In this document: piece after piece, positions 16,470 to 25,024 of the stretch | Layout of the letters: each line of letters starts with the position of its first letter | How positions within the stretch are numbered: position 1 is the first letter of the stretch | Origin: Alicyclobacillus kakegawensis NBRC 103104 | GTDB lineage: Bacteria; Bacillota; Bacilli; Alicyclobacillales; Alicyclobacillaceae | Direction: 5' to 3' | DNA: 64,000 bases | Assembly (NCBI RefSeq): GCF_001552655.1 | Contig: NZ_BCRP01000006.1 | Span: 124,001 to 188,000 of the forward strand | Made by a program: the position numbers and the translations under genes | Notes under the pieces: model-generated | Told to the model about the DNA's origin: nothing | The model's database searches: none | Seen by the model: the letters and a program-made list of their open reading frames with translations, nothing else

Positions 16470-16483
16470 TGATAGCGCTTACA
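16470..16483 (-). promoter_or_regulatory. cre site (CcpA operator) at the TrkA-N-like gene
   Basis: Read on the minus strand the sequence is TGTAAGCGCTATCA, which fits the cre consensus TGWAANCGNTNWCA at every defined position. It begins 5 bases after the -10 element, a roadblock position. Confidence 0.65.
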
Positions 16484-16488
16484 TCTGC

Positions 16489-16517
16489 ATTATACACCAA
16501 TCGCGTTCGTTTGAAAA
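16489..16517 (-). promoter_or_regulatory. SigA-type promoter of the TrkA-N-like gene
   Basis: TATAAT (16489-16494, minus strand) with TTTTCA 17 bases upstream (16512-16517). The -10 is perfect and the -35 is weak. Confidence 0.55.
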
Positions 16518-16553
16518 CGGATAACCGATTCTCTGCGACGACGCTGGCCAAGC

Positions 16554-17240
16554 TCACCCGGTACGCGCATCCAGTCGCTCCAGCATGCGCTGGCCGTACT
16601 CGTACAAGATGTCCCGCGCCGCCTTCGCGTCACCCGCCACGACCGCGTCGTAGACCGCGCGGCACGTCTGCGGCCCGCTCTGCCAATCGTCAGCCAGCAA
16701 GCGCAAGGCGCTGCGCAGCGCTTCCTGCGTCACACGCAACGCGTTCTCCAGCACCTGGTTGCCTGAACAGGCGGCGAGGGTCAAATAAAACGCCATATCC
16801 GCGGCCACTGCATCCTCGCCGCGCGGATAGGCGCATTCCACCTGGAACATCGCCTGAGTCAACGGGCCCCAATCCACTTGCCCCACCCGCTGGGCGGCCA
16901 CGCTGGCCGCCCCCGCCAAAAGCGCGGTCATCGTCTGCACTAGCTGCCGGGTCTCGGATTGTCCAAGCAACAGAGCAGCTTCGAGCGGCTCCATCCACAT
17001 CTCCACCGTGGCCGTGCGTACATACGTGCCGTTGCCGTGACGAAACTCGACCAGTCCCTGTCCGCGCAGCGCCCCCAGCGCTTCCCGCACGGTGGCCCGG
17101 CTGCACCCGAACTGCTCCGCCAGTGCGGCCAACGGGGGCAACCGGTCGCCAGGCCGCAGCACCCCTTCTTCAATCATGCCACGGATCTGCTGGGCAATGC
17201 GATAGTAGAGCTTATGCTCGTCAGCCTGGACGGGAGGCAT
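16554..17240 (-). CDS. GntR-family regulator, FadR/FCD subfamily
   Basis: The 228-residue protein has an N-terminal winged helix-turn-helix (YYRIAQQIRGMIEEGVLRPG, LAALAEQFGCSRATVREALG, LVEFRHGNGTYV; residues 12-78). A C-terminal all-helical FCD domain follows (VAADMAFYLTLAACSGNQVLENALR). FCD regulators usually bind small organic acids or acyl-CoA. The gene starts 4 bases after the leuS stop and is probably cotranscribed with it. No dedicated target operon is adjacent, so its ligand is unknown. Confidence 0.85.
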   Translation of the reverse strand: MPPVQADEHKLYYRIAQQIRGMIEEGVLRPGDRLPPLAALAEQFGCSRATVREALGALRGQGLVEFRHGNGTYVRTATVEMWMEPLEAALLLGQSETRQLVQTMTALLAGAASVAAQRVGQVDWGPLTQAMFQVECAYPRGEDAVAADMAFYLTLAACSGNQVLENALRVTQEALRSALRLLADDWQSGPQTCRAVYDAVVAGDAKAARDILYEYGQRMLERLDARTG

Positions 17241-17244
17241 GGTG

Positions 17245-19674
17245 TCACCCTTTCACGACCAGATTGACCAAGCGGCCCGGCACGTAAATCTCTTTGACCA
17301 CCGTCTTGCCGGCCAGCCACTGGGCAAGCTCGGGCGACTGCCGGACCTGGGCCAGCACCGCTCCTTTGTCCGCGTCGGCCGCGACCACCGTGCGGGCGCG
17401 CACGCGTCCATTGATTTGGACGGCGATTTCCAGTTCGTCCTCGCGCAGCCAGCGCTCGTCGTATGTCGGCCACGCGGCCGTAAACACCGACTCGGAGTTT
17501 CCCAGCTGCGACCACAACTCCTCACCTAGGTGCGGCGCAAAGGGAGCTATGGTCACCGCCATCGTCTCCAAGGTGGCCCTGTCCAACCCGCCTTGTCGCG
17601 CCTCCTCGGCAAGGGCGTTGGTGTATTCCATGAACGCGCTGACCGCTGTGTTCAGCTTGAACCCCTGCATGCGTTCGGACAGCGTCGCCACGAAGCGGTG
17701 GCGGAGCCTCGTCAGCGCCTCCCGCTCCGGCGCAGGATGCTCCACGTGGGACATGAACAACCGGTAGTAGCGGTGGAGAAAACGGCTGACTCCTTCCAAC
17801 CCGTTCGTGTTCCACTCGGCGTCATCCTCCGGCGGACCGACAAACAGCTCGTAGACGCGCAGGGCGTCGACACCAAACTGTTCAATGATGTCATCCGGGT
17901 TGACCACGTTCCCTTTCGACTTGCTCATTTTCGATCCGTTCAGCGTCAACATGCCTTGGTTGAACAGGCGCTGGAACGGCTCGTCAAAGTCAATCAGGCC
18001 GAGGTCGTGGATAACCTTGGTGAAAAAGCGCGCGTACAGCAGGTGTAGCACCGCGTGCTCCACGCCGCCGATGTACATGTCCACCGGCAGCCACTTGTTG
18101 GCCGCTGCACAGCTGAAAGGCTCCTTGTCGTTGTGCGGATCGGCGTAGCGCAGGAAATACCAGCTCGATCCGGCCCACTGCGGCATCGTGTCGGTCTCCC
18201 GCCGCGCCGGCCCGCCGCACTTGGGACAGGTGGTGTGCACAAACGATTCGATGGCCGCCAGCGGCGATTCGCCCGTGCCCGTCGGCTCATAGCGCTCGAC
18301 CTCAGGCAGCGTGACCGGGAGCTGATCCTCCGGCACCGCCACCGTGCCGCAATGTTCACAGTAGACGATGGGGATAGGCTCTCCCCAATAGCGCTGGCGG
18401 GCGAACACCCAGTCGCGCATGCGATAGTTGACCGCCGACGCGCCCGCGCCCCGGGCCTCCAGACGCTCTATCACGGCGCGCTTGCCCGCTTCCACGTCGA
18501 GGCCGTCGAAATCGCCGGAATGAATCAAGCGCCCCGGCCCCGTGTACAGGCCGCCCTTCACCTCAGCGGCAAGTTCCGGGTCCTCCGGCTCAATCACCTG
18601 CCGCACCGGCAGGCCAAACGCCTGTGCGAACTCGTAATCGCGCTCGTCGTGCGCCGGTACCGCCATGATGGCGCCGGTGCCGTAATCCATCAGCACATAG
18701 TCGGAGATCCAGATGGGCAGCGCTTCCCCGGTCAACGGGTGTTCCGCGTAAGCGCCGAGAAACACGCCGGTCTTGGTCTTGTCCACCACCTGCCGGTCGA
18801 TAGCCGACTTTTTCATCGCCTGCTCGACATACGCCTCGACACTGGCGCGCTGCTCCGGCGCTGTGATGCGTTCGACCAACGGGTGCTCCGGAGCCAACAC
18901 CATGTAGGTCGCCCCATAGAGCGTGTCCGGGCGGGTCGAGAACACCTCGATGGTCTCGTCCGCATGGCCTTTCACCCGAAACGTGATGCGGGCGCCTTCA
19001 GAACGGCCAATCCATGCCCGCTGCATGCGCTTGACCTTGTCCGGCCAATCGAGCTTGTCCAGGTCCTGTAACAGCCGGTCGGCGTAAGCAGTGATGCGCA
19101 GCATCCACTGTTCCATCTCCCGCTTGGTCACATCGCTGCCGCAGCGATCACACTTGCCGTCGACAACCTCTTCGTTCGCCAGCCCGGTCTTGCAACTGGG
19201 ACACCAGTTAATGGGCATCTTCTTCTTGTAGGCCAAGCCTCGCTCAAACATCTTGATAAAAAAGTACTGGGTCCACTTGTAAAACTCCGGGCTGCTTGTA
19301 TTGATCTCCCGATCCCAATCGTACAAGGCGCCAATTTCTTCTAGCTGACGCTTGAAGTTGGCCACGTTTTCGGCGGTCGAAACGGCCGGATGAACGCCGT
19401 GGGAGATGGCGTAGTTCTCGGCCGGCAGGCCGAACGCGTCCCACCCCATCGGGTGCAGGACCTCATACCCTTGGAGCTTTTTGTATCGGCTCCACACGTC
19501 GGAAATCGTGTACCCCCGCCAGTGGCCGACATGCAGGCCGCTCCCGGACGGGTAGGGAAACATGTCCAGACAATAATACTTGGGCTTGCCGCTCGTCTCA
19601 TCCGCTCTGTGCATGCCCTGCTCGCGCCAGCGCTGCTTCCACTTTCGTTCTACCGCTCGTACATTGTATTCCAT
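17245..19674 (-). CDS. leuS: Leucyl-tRNA synthetase
   Basis: The 809-residue class I synthetase charges tRNA-Leu. The HIGH-type motif is FPYPSGSGLHVGHWRGYT (near residue 40) and the KMSKS loop is GSKMSKSKGNVVNPD (near residue 575). An editing (CP1) domain lies between them, with zinc-type cysteines CPSCKTGLANEEVVDGKC and CPKCGG. Length is normal for bacterial LeuS. ATG start. The leader contains a strong intrinsic terminator hairpin between a good promoter and the start codon. Confidence 0.97.
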   Translation of the reverse strand: MEYNVRAVERKWKQRWREQGMHRADETSGKPKYYCLDMFPYPSGSGLHVGHWRGYTISDVWSRYKKLQGYEVLHPMGWDAFGLPAENYAISHGVHPAVSTAENVANFKRQLEEIGALYDWDREINTSSPEFYKWTQYFFIKMFERGLAYKKKMPINWCPSCKTGLANEEVVDGKCDRCGSDVTKREMEQWMLRITAYADRLLQDLDKLDWPDKVKRMQRAWIGRSEGARITFRVKGHADETIEVFSTRPDTLYGATYMVLAPEHPLVERITAPEQRASVEAYVEQAMKKSAIDRQVVDKTKTGVFLGAYAEHPLTGEALPIWISDYVLMDYGTGAIMAVPAHDERDYEFAQAFGLPVRQVIEPEDPELAAEVKGGLYTGPGRLIHSGDFDGLDVEAGKRAVIERLEARGAGASAVNYRMRDWVFARQRYWGEPIPIVYCEHCGTVAVPEDQLPVTLPEVERYEPTGTGESPLAAIESFVHTTCPKCGGPARRETDTMPQWAGSSWYFLRYADPHNDKEPFSCAAANKWLPVDMYIGGVEHAVLHLLYARFFTKVIHDLGLIDFDEPFQRLFNQGMLTLNGSKMSKSKGNVVNPDDIIEQFGVDALRVYELFVGPPEDDAEWNTNGLEGVSRFLHRYYRLFMSHVEHPAPEREALTRLRHRFVATLSERMQGFKLNTAVSAFMEYTNALAEEARQGGLDRATLETMAVTIAPFAPHLGEELWSQLGNSESVFTAAWPTYDERWLREDELEIAVQINGRVRARTVVAADADKGAVLAQVRQSPELAQWLAGKTVVKEIYVPGRLVNLVVKG

Positions 19675-19698
19675 CGTCCTTCGACTCCTTCATGAAAC

Positions 19699-19730
19699 AA
19701 AAAGCCCCCATCCTCGGGCGGACGAGAGGC
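19699..19730 (-). terminator. Intrinsic terminator in the leuS leader
   Basis: On the minus strand GCCTC-T-CGTCC pairs with GGATGGGGGC (10 pairs, one bulge, 6-base loop) and is followed by TTTTTG. It lies 25 bases before the leuS ATG and downstream of a candidate promoter. It is either an attenuator or the terminator of the Bax-inhibitor-like gene. Confidence 0.6.
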
Positions 19731-19782
19731 CCATCTCCATCCGTTCAATCTGGCCTGCGTCGGCGATTCGATTTTGCCCAAC

Positions 19783-19812
19783 ATTATAATCGACCGCCGG
19801 CAATCTGCGCAA
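19783..19812 (-). promoter_or_regulatory. SigA-type promoter for leuS
   Basis: TATAAT (19783-19788, minus strand) and TTGCGC (19807-19812) with an 18-base spacer, about 110 bases before the leuS start. Confidence 0.55.
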
Positions 19813-19834
19813 ATACAAGCGGCTGAACACCCGC

Positions 19835-20476
19835 TCAATCGCGGGAAGACTGCAGCACGCCCATCAAGCGGAGGATGAACAGGAATAGGTTGAGGACGTC
19901 CAGATAGAGGGACAGCACCACCCACGCCACCTGCTCCTCCGCCACGCCGTGGCGAGCCATGCGGTTGATGTCAAACAGGACATAGCCGATAAAGACGGCA
20001 ATCCCCAACACGCAGTAAATCAACTGCGCCACCGTCGAGAAACTGATGAACAGCGACACTACGCCCATCAGCAGCAGCGCCAGCAGGGCGATGAACAAAA
20101 ACCCGGAAAGAAAGGAGAAATCAAAGTCGCTGCGGGCAGCCACAAGCGCGGAAATCAAGAATGTGGCCGCCGTGACGCCCGCCGCCTGCAGCACCAAAGT
20201 GGCGCCCAATTGCGAGGCGTACGCCGCGATCACGGGATAAAGGGTCAATCCAGAGACGAATGTGAAGACCAGCACAAACCCCATGCCGATGCGCCGCGAC
20301 CGCTGCACGAACATGGCGACGATAATCATGACCACTTCGGCGACCATGGCCGCCAACAACAACGCAGGTGGCAGGTAGCGTCCGAGTCCGAGACCGACGA
20401 AAGCGGACAACAGGCTCAGGAACAGACCAAAGAACACCTTGCTCATCAGCCGCTGACGGCTCAGGGTCAATTCCAT
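19835..20476 (-). CDS. Bax inhibitor-1 / YccA family membrane protein
   Basis: The 213-residue protein has seven predicted membrane segments with short loops, the compact pattern of the TMBIM/BI-1 family. Recognisable parts are LMSKVFFGLFLSLLSAFVGL near the N-terminus and CVLGIAVFIGYVLFDINRMA near the end. Bacterial members include a pH-dependent calcium leak channel; the role here is unknown. ATG at 20476 has GGAGG 9 bases upstream, so the longer frame is not used. It lies 38 bases downstream of mutY. Confidence 0.78.
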   Translation of the reverse strand: MELTLSRQRLMSKVFFGLFLSLLSAFVGLGLGRYLPPALLLAAMVAEVVMIIVAMFVQRSRRIGMGFVLVFTFVSGLTLYPVIAAYASQLGATLVLQAAGVTAATFLISALVAARSDFDFSFLSGFLFIALLALLLMGVVSLFISFSTVAQLIYCVLGIAVFIGYVLFDINRMARHGVAEEQVAWVVLSLYLDVLNLFLFILRLMGVLQSSRD

Positions 20477-20514
20477 TCGGCATCCCTCCAGGCTTATGGA
20501 TGTGCCCCATCCAT

Positions 20515-21672
20515 TCACTCTTCGCGGCCAGGATTCCTACCAGCTGGTATCGACCGGAGCAGCCGCTCGTATACCCTGGGCAGCGCAAACGGCCGCAGGT
20601 CATCCAGCCGGGCAAACCGATAAGGTTCTGGCAAGTTCGTCGGATAGGCTGTCAACGAAAGCGGGCGATAGACAAAGACCTCCCATTCCACATGCGAGAA
20701 CACGTGCCGGTCTCGGCCGACCAAGGCAAACGCACGCGGACCGGATTCGGCCACAGCTGTGGCCGCGGCCTCTCCCCCCTCTGTCCATCCGGCGGCGAAC
20801 AGATCGGCCAACTTTTGTCCGGCTGCCCGCTGCCTCGCCTTCTCATCGCTCGCCGCGAGCGGCATCGGGAGTTCGATTGCCGGCAACTGCCAAAGACGGG
20901 CCAGCAACCCCCGGCCTGGCCGCTGCTCCAGCAGCACCCCTCGGGCATCTTCACACCACAGCGCCACCACGACCACCTCCCGCCGCGGGCGCGCCTTGGC
21001 GCGAACCGGCAATTCCTGGGTCCGATCCGTCTGGAACGCGACACAGTTTTCCTGCAACGGGCAAGGGGCGCAGCGCGGCTGCCGCGGCACGCACACCAGC
21101 GCGCCAAGCTCCATCAGGGCCTGGGTCAACTGGGACGGGCGGGTTTCAGCCAGCCATCCCGCGACGAAGCCTTGCACCCGGCGCGTAACCGCCGGGGACT
21201 GAATCGGATCGTCGATGCCCAGGAAGCGTGCCATCACCCGCAGCACGTTCCCGTCCACAGCCGGCACCGGCTGGTCGAACGCGATGGACAGCACAGCGCC
21301 GCGCGTGTACGGGCCGACGCCCGGCAGCTCGGACAGACTCTGTTCGTCGTCCGGAATGCGGCCACCATACCGTTCCACGACCAGCCGGGCCGCCTGGTGC
21401 AGGTTGCGTGCCCGGGAATAATATCCGAGCCCCTGCCACATCTTGAGCACATCCGCTTCTTCAGCTGCCGCCAGGGCGCCCACGCTGGGAAAACGGCGGA
21501 GAAACTCGTGGTAGTAAGGGATCACAGTTTCCACCCGGGTCTGCTGCAGCATCGTCTCGCTCAGCCAGATGGCGTACGGATCGCGCGTCCGGCGCCACGG
21601 CAGGTCCCGCCGGTGCTGCTCGTACCATGTCACTAGTCTATGCGCTGTGCTGTATGAGGTTTCGTCCCGCAC
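20515..21672 (-). CDS. mutY: A/G-specific adenine glycosylase
   Basis: The 385-residue protein removes adenine mispaired with 8-oxoguanine. It shows the HhH motif LPGVGPYTRGAVLS, the catalytic aspartate in AVDGNVLRV, and four Fe-S cysteines in CVPRQPRCAPCPLQENC (near residue 200). The C-terminal half is the Nudix-like domain that reads 8-oxoG. GTG at 21672 has GAGGAGG 6 bases upstream and is preferred over the GTG five codons earlier. With nth and the uvr genes it adds to the repair content of the window. Confidence 0.95.
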   Translation of the reverse strand: MRDETSYSTAHRLVTWYEQHRRDLPWRRTRDPYAIWLSETMLQQTRVETVIPYYHEFLRRFPSVGALAAAEEADVLKMWQGLGYYSRARNLHQAARLVVERYGGRIPDDEQSLSELPGVGPYTRGAVLSIAFDQPVPAVDGNVLRVMARFLGIDDPIQSPAVTRRVQGFVAGWLAETRPSQLTQALMELGALVCVPRQPRCAPCPLQENCVAFQTDRTQELPVRAKARPRREVVVVALWCEDARGVLLEQRPGRGLLARLWQLPAIELPMPLAASDEKARQRAAGQKLADLFAAGWTEGGEAAATAVAESGPRAFALVGRDRHVFSHVEWEVFVYRPLSLTAYPTNLPEPYRFARLDDLRPFALPRVYERLLRSIPAGRNPGREE

Positions 21673-21755
21673 GCGTGTCCTCCTCACAAGTTGTCCTCGG
21701 CATCACAAATAGCAAAATCAACGGCTGGGTACAATACGCCCGGGAGGTGCTGGCC

Positions 21756-21974
21756 ATGTGGGACCTGATGAGTGGAATGGCTGACGGTGTCCGTCACCGG
21801 ATGATGCCCAGGCGACGCAACGGCATGCATACGATGACCGCCATGTTGGTGGGGGCAAGCGTCGGCATCGCCGCCTGGGAAGCGCTGCGCAGAGGTGGAC
21901 AGCGCTTTATGCACAACGGCGGTGATGCAGCTGCTGAGCAGATCGCTGAAAAGGTGATGGAACAGATCGACTAG
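21756..21974 (+). CDS. Small protein with one membrane segment, function unknown
   Basis: The 72-residue product starts at an ATG with GGGAGGTG 5 bases upstream. It has a Met- and Arg-rich N-terminal part (MPRRRNGMHTMTA), one hydrophobic segment (TAMLVGASVGIAAWEAL) and a helical acidic tail ending EKVMEQID. It loosely resembles short DUF3918-type proteins of Bacilli. The frame is open further upstream, but that part lacks a ribosome-binding site. Confidence 0.5.
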   Translation: MWDLMSGMADGVRHRMMPRRRNGMHTMTAMLVGASVGIAAWEALRRGGQRFMHNGGDAAAEQIAEKVMEQID

Positions 21975-22069
21975 CCGGATCTACCCTGTGTCCACGCAGT
22001 CAGCAGGCAGGGTGCGGCCGCCGGCCGCCTCTGTCTCCCTCTGCTCGTTTCGCCTGCATCACGCTGCTG

Positions 22070-22588
22070 TCAGCGCAGGAGGTGCGGGCGCGCCCCATAT
22101 TTTTGCTTCCACACCTGGTAAGACAGGCGGCTGCGCTTGATGCCGTCGACAAACCGCTGCGTGTTTTCCATCACCCGGTTTGCCTCGGCCGCGCTGATTT
22201 GCCGGTTGTAGAGCGCCTCGCCGAACTCCTCCAGGTCAATCACGTGGTAGTAGGAACGCTCGAAGATGAGCACGTCCACGTACATATCCTCGACATAGAT
22301 GTAGTCTTGATCTTCCCACACCTTGACCAAATCCACATAGTGATCAAAATGCAGGCGCGGGTGTTTAACCGGCTGGCCGTCGATCAAGCAAGTGCTGACA
22401 CCAATCCCCCACTGGGGGTAGATCTCGCGCATCTGTTGCTTGTAGCCGCCCTCCAGGGCCGGTCGGCGGATGGTGATGAGCCCCTGACGGCGTGAGAACC
22501 GCTCAATCACAAACGGTTCATTGCTTCGGTCGATGCCCCGATTTTCACGTTTATGGATACGCTGTACGCGCCCTGGTCTAAGCCCCAT
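22070..22588 (-). CDS. DUF402 domain protein (second of two)
   Basis: The 172-residue protein carries HFDHYVDLVKVWEDQDYIYVEDMYVDVLIFERSYYHVIDL in pieces that match the DUF402 core, followed by a C-terminal helix (AEANRVMENTQRFVDGIKR). A nucleotide phosphatase activity is known in the family but unproven here. The start is uncertain: ATG at 22588 has GAGG at 6 and AGGAGG at 13 bases. The frame is open to 22714, but the upstream part lies across the terminator of the next small gene. Confidence 0.68.
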   Translation of the reverse strand: MGLRPGRVQRIHKRENRGIDRSNEPFVIERFSRRQGLITIRRPALEGGYKQQMREIYPQWGIGVSTCLIDGQPVKHPRLHFDHYVDLVKVWEDQDYIYVEDMYVDVLIFERSYYHVIDLEEFGEALYNRQISAAEANRVMENTQRFVDGIKRSRLSYQVWKQKYGARPHLLR

Positions 22589-22677
22589 CGGCCGCCTCAT
22601 TCCTCCTGGTTCTGCCTTTCCTCTAGGGTACCATGCCGCATGCACGGGGGCAAAATCGCCCGCCCCGCCACCACAAA

Positions 22678-22697
22678 GGCCGCCCCGCGGGGCGGCC
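22678..22697 (-). terminator. Perfect hairpin after the small membrane protein gene
   Basis: GGCCGCCC-CGCG-GGGCGGCC is a perfect 20-base inverted repeat 20 bases downstream of the small gene. On the minus strand it is followed by TTTGTGG, a weak T tail. Confidence 0.5.
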
Positions 22698-22717
22698 TCG
22701 TAAACGTTCATCACCGG

Positions 22718-22846
22718 TCAATAGCTGACTGTGGCGACAGCCCCGTCCTGGACGCCGGGTGTGGCTGCCGGGATAACCAGGAAGAAGAGCACGAAGATAA
22801 TCAGGAACACAATCGCCCACTTGGTGTAAACGCCGAACACAGCCAT
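22718..22846 (-). CDS. Small (42-residue) single-pass membrane protein
   Basis: The frame begins MAVFGVYTKWAIVF and has one strong hydrophobic segment (residues 10-27) followed by a short polar tail. The ATG has GGAGGG 8 bases upstream and a hairpin follows the stop, so it looks like a true gene. Its size resembles YjcZ-type small sporulation proteins, but it lacks their glycine-rich start, so no family is assigned. Confidence 0.5.
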   Translation of the reverse strand: MAVFGVYTKWAIVFLIIFVLFFLVIPAATPGVQDGAVATVSY

Positions 22847-22953
22847 GCTATCCCTCCTCGACCTATTCTGCGGGTGACAGCACTCTTGCCCATCATCCCT
22901 GCCGTTACAGTACATGAGACCCGCCCGCAGATTGTCGAGGACACCTACACATT

Positions 22954-23631
22954 TCACCGCCTGCCCCTGGGCGGGCGCGGCCGGAACCGCCGCGCCCTGC
23001 TCCTGCGGCGCAGGCGGCGGACCAAGCCTTTGGCCGCCTGTGTCCAGCGCGACGAACTCCGCCAACGTCGCCCCGGCATCGGAAAAAACAGCACCGTCGG
23101 CTGTGGAACCGCCGCAACCGCCCGCCGCGCGCCCGCCCCAGACGCCAGCGAACGCGAAGATTGCCATCGCCGCCTGCGTAGCGCCCGCCGGCGGCGCCAG
23201 ACAAAGCCCACGCAACCCGCGGCGGCCATGAGGATACCCATCAGCCACGGCAGGGGAATGGCTGCCAACGGATACGCAAACGACAGCGTACTGGCCGTAT
23301 GGCCCTCAAGCACGACAAAGCGCCCGTCCAAATCCAGCACCCGGGCACTTGGCGGCAGGACGACTGTCTCGCCGCGACTGTAGAATTTTAGATATCCTTC
23401 CTCGTCCTGGCCACCGTACCGCCAGTCGCCGATCACCGTCTGACCTATGGTCACCTCGCGCCACAAGGGATTGAAAGACTGCGAAGGGTCGACGGCGCTG
23501 TACATCCCGTACACGGCCGCCAACAGGAGCAGGACGGCAGCCAATCCCGCCCACAAAGGGCCTCGTCCTCTCGTCGCCTGCGGGCGAAATCGGCGCTTTC
23601 CGGGCGCCGGCGCACGTGCCCTCCCGCGCAT
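22954..23631 (-). CDS. Membrane protein of unknown function with Arg-rich tail
   Basis: The 225-residue frame begins with a basic N-terminus, a membrane segment (about residues 27-45, WAGLAAVLLLLAAVYGMY), a beta-rich extracytoplasmic part (QTVIGDWRYGG, VVLPPSARVLDLDGRFVVL), and a second membrane segment (about residues 119-142). The last 75 residues are dominated by Arg and look unlike a normal domain, while another minus-strand frame is also open there, so a frameshift near 23200 is possible. ATG has GGGGGGAG 4 bases upstream. No known family recognised. Confidence 0.5.
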   Translation of the reverse strand: MRGRARAPAPGKRRFRPQATRGRGPLWAGLAAVLLLLAAVYGMYSAVDPSQSFNPLWREVTIGQTVIGDWRYGGQDEEGYLKFYSRGETVVLPPSARVLDLDGRFVVLEGHTASTLSFAYPLAAIPLPWLMGILMAAAGCVGFVWRRRRALRRRRWQSSRSLASGAGARRAVAAVPQPTVLFFPMPGRRWRSSSRWTQAAKGLVRRLRRRSRARRFRPRPPRGRR

Positions 23632-23708
23632 GTCGCTCCCCCCATCCGGCTGTCATGGTACAGCCTATGTGACAGGGTGGAGCGGGAGAACCAGCGGCTG
23701 GGTTCCCC

Positions 23709-23966
23709 TTATTCCTCGCGGCTCACCATCTCGACCAGGTGCCGCACCGCTTCCGCCTCATCCGGACCATCGGCGCGAATCGTGATCTCCTGGCCGTGAG
23801 CTATCGCTAACGACATGATGCCCATAATGCTCTTGGCGTTCACCGATTTCCCGTCCTTCTCGACGGACGTCTCACTGGTGAAGCGATTGGCTTCTTGAAC
23901 AAACAACGCCGCAGGCCGGGCCAACAAACCCGAGCGCAAGCGTACGGTGACAGTGTTTTCAACCAT
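23709..23966 (-). CDS. crh: Crh, catabolite repression HPr-like protein
   Basis: The 85-residue protein matches B. subtilis Crh: SGLLARPAALFVQEANRF and VNAKSIMGIMSLA. The regulatory serine is at position 46 (KSIMG). Position 15, the phosphorylated histidine of HPr, is leucine here (glutamine in B. subtilis Crh), so it cannot act in the PTS and should serve only as a CcpA cofactor after phosphorylation by HprK. The hprK gene is in the same window at 45641-46582. ATG has GGAGG 8 bases upstream. It ends the operon Nudix-glcK-rapZ-mgfK-whiA-crh. Confidence 0.93.
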   Translation of the reverse strand: MVENTVTVRLRSGLLARPAALFVQEANRFTSETSVEKDGKSVNAKSIMGIMSLAIAHGQEITIRADGPDEAEAVRHLVEMVSREE

Positions 23967-24088
23967 AGGACGAACCTCCCCAGTCTCTGTTGTGGAAAGT
24001 ATAGCATGTTTGCAAGTCCGAACCAATCGCTCCGGGCCTGCCGACTCGGGCTCTTCCCACCCATTTCGCCGCTTCGTCACAAGCTCCT

Positions 24089-25024
24089 TCAGGGATGGCC
24101 CTCGTGGCGCAGGCGTTGGGCGATCTCCTCCAGGCGGCGAAAGCGATGGTTCAGCCCCGACTTCGTCACCTTGTGCGGCATGCGCGACGCCAGCTCCTGC
24201 AGATTGACGTCGGGGTGGCGCAGGCGCATCTCCGCCACTTCGCGCAGGTGATCCGGGAGGCTGGACAGACCAACCCGCTCGTCGATGTAGCGGATGACCT
24301 CGAGCTGTCGCACCGCCGCACTGATGGTCTTGTTGAGATTCGCCGTCTCGCAGTTGACGAGGCGATTGACCTGATTGCGCATCCCCTTGAGAATCCGCAC
24401 GTCCTCAAACTTCAACAGCGCCTGGTGGGCGCCGATGATGCTCAAGAACTCGACAATCTTCTCGCCTTCCTTCAGATAGAGCACAAACCCCTTCTTGCGC
24501 CTCAACAGGCGTGCGTGCAGGCCGTATCCGTTCATCAACCCGAGCAGCGACTCGGCTGCCTGTTCATCGTGGGCGCCCATCTCCAGGTGGTAAGAGTTGC
24601 TGCCGGGATCATTGACCGATCCGCCCGCGAGAAACGCCCCCCGCAGAAAGGCGCGCTTGCAGCAGGGCTTGTGCGCCCCGGCACCGGTCAAGCGCAGAGG
24701 CTCGCCGAGGCGCCCGCCGAGCCCGAGCTCGGCCAGGACCTCGAACGCCTGCACCGCCACCCGCACGCAGTATACGTTGTTCTTCTTCAAGCGCATCTTG
24801 CGTCGGACCAGTACCTCCGGGCGCACGTCGAGCACGTCCTTGATCAGCGTATAGATGCGGCGGGCAATGGCGACGTTCTCCGTTTCCACGTCCAGCACCG
24901 GCCGCCCGTCCACCTCGCCGATGCGGCCGCTGCCCAGCACCAGCGCCTGGAGCTCGGCCCGTCGGCAGCAGGCAGGTTCCTGCACCAGGGTCAGTTCCTT
25001 CTTTGTGCGTGCCGCAAACGACAG
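24089..25024 (-). CDS. whiA: WhiA-family DNA-binding protein, probable CTG start
   Basis: WhiA combines a LAGLIDADG-like N-terminal domain with a C-terminal helix-turn-helix (LRHPDVNLQELASRMPHKVTKSG). It affects division and chromosome segregation in Bacilli. Homologues begin MSFA-TKKELT; here that point reads LSFAARTKKELT with CTG at 25024 and AGGAGG 9 bases upstream. I take CTG as start, giving 311 residues, near the usual 316. The first ATG, at 25102, would add 26 residues with no family match. The gene sits between mgfK and crh, as in B. subtilis. Confidence 0.9.
   Translation of the reverse strand: MSFAARTKKELTLVQEPACCRRAELQALVLGSGRIGEVDGRPVLDVETENVAIARRIYTLIKDVLDVRPEVLVRRKMRLKKNNVYCVRVAVQAFEVLAELGLGGRLGEPLRLTGAGAHKPCCKRAFLRGAFLAGGSVNDPGSNSYHLEMGAHDEQAAESLLGLMNGYGLHARLLRRKKGFVLYLKEGEKIVEFLSIIGAHQALLKFEDVRILKGMRNQVNRLVNCETANLNKTISAAVRQLEVIRYIDERVGLSSLPDHLREVAEMRLRHPDVNLQELASRMPHKVTKSGLNHRFRRLEEIAQRLRHEGHP

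Noticed and set aside
19674..19812. A T-box riboswitch before leuS
   Set aside because: The leader is only about 100 bases and the conserved antiterminator element AGGGTGGNACCGCG is absent; only a terminator stem is seen.
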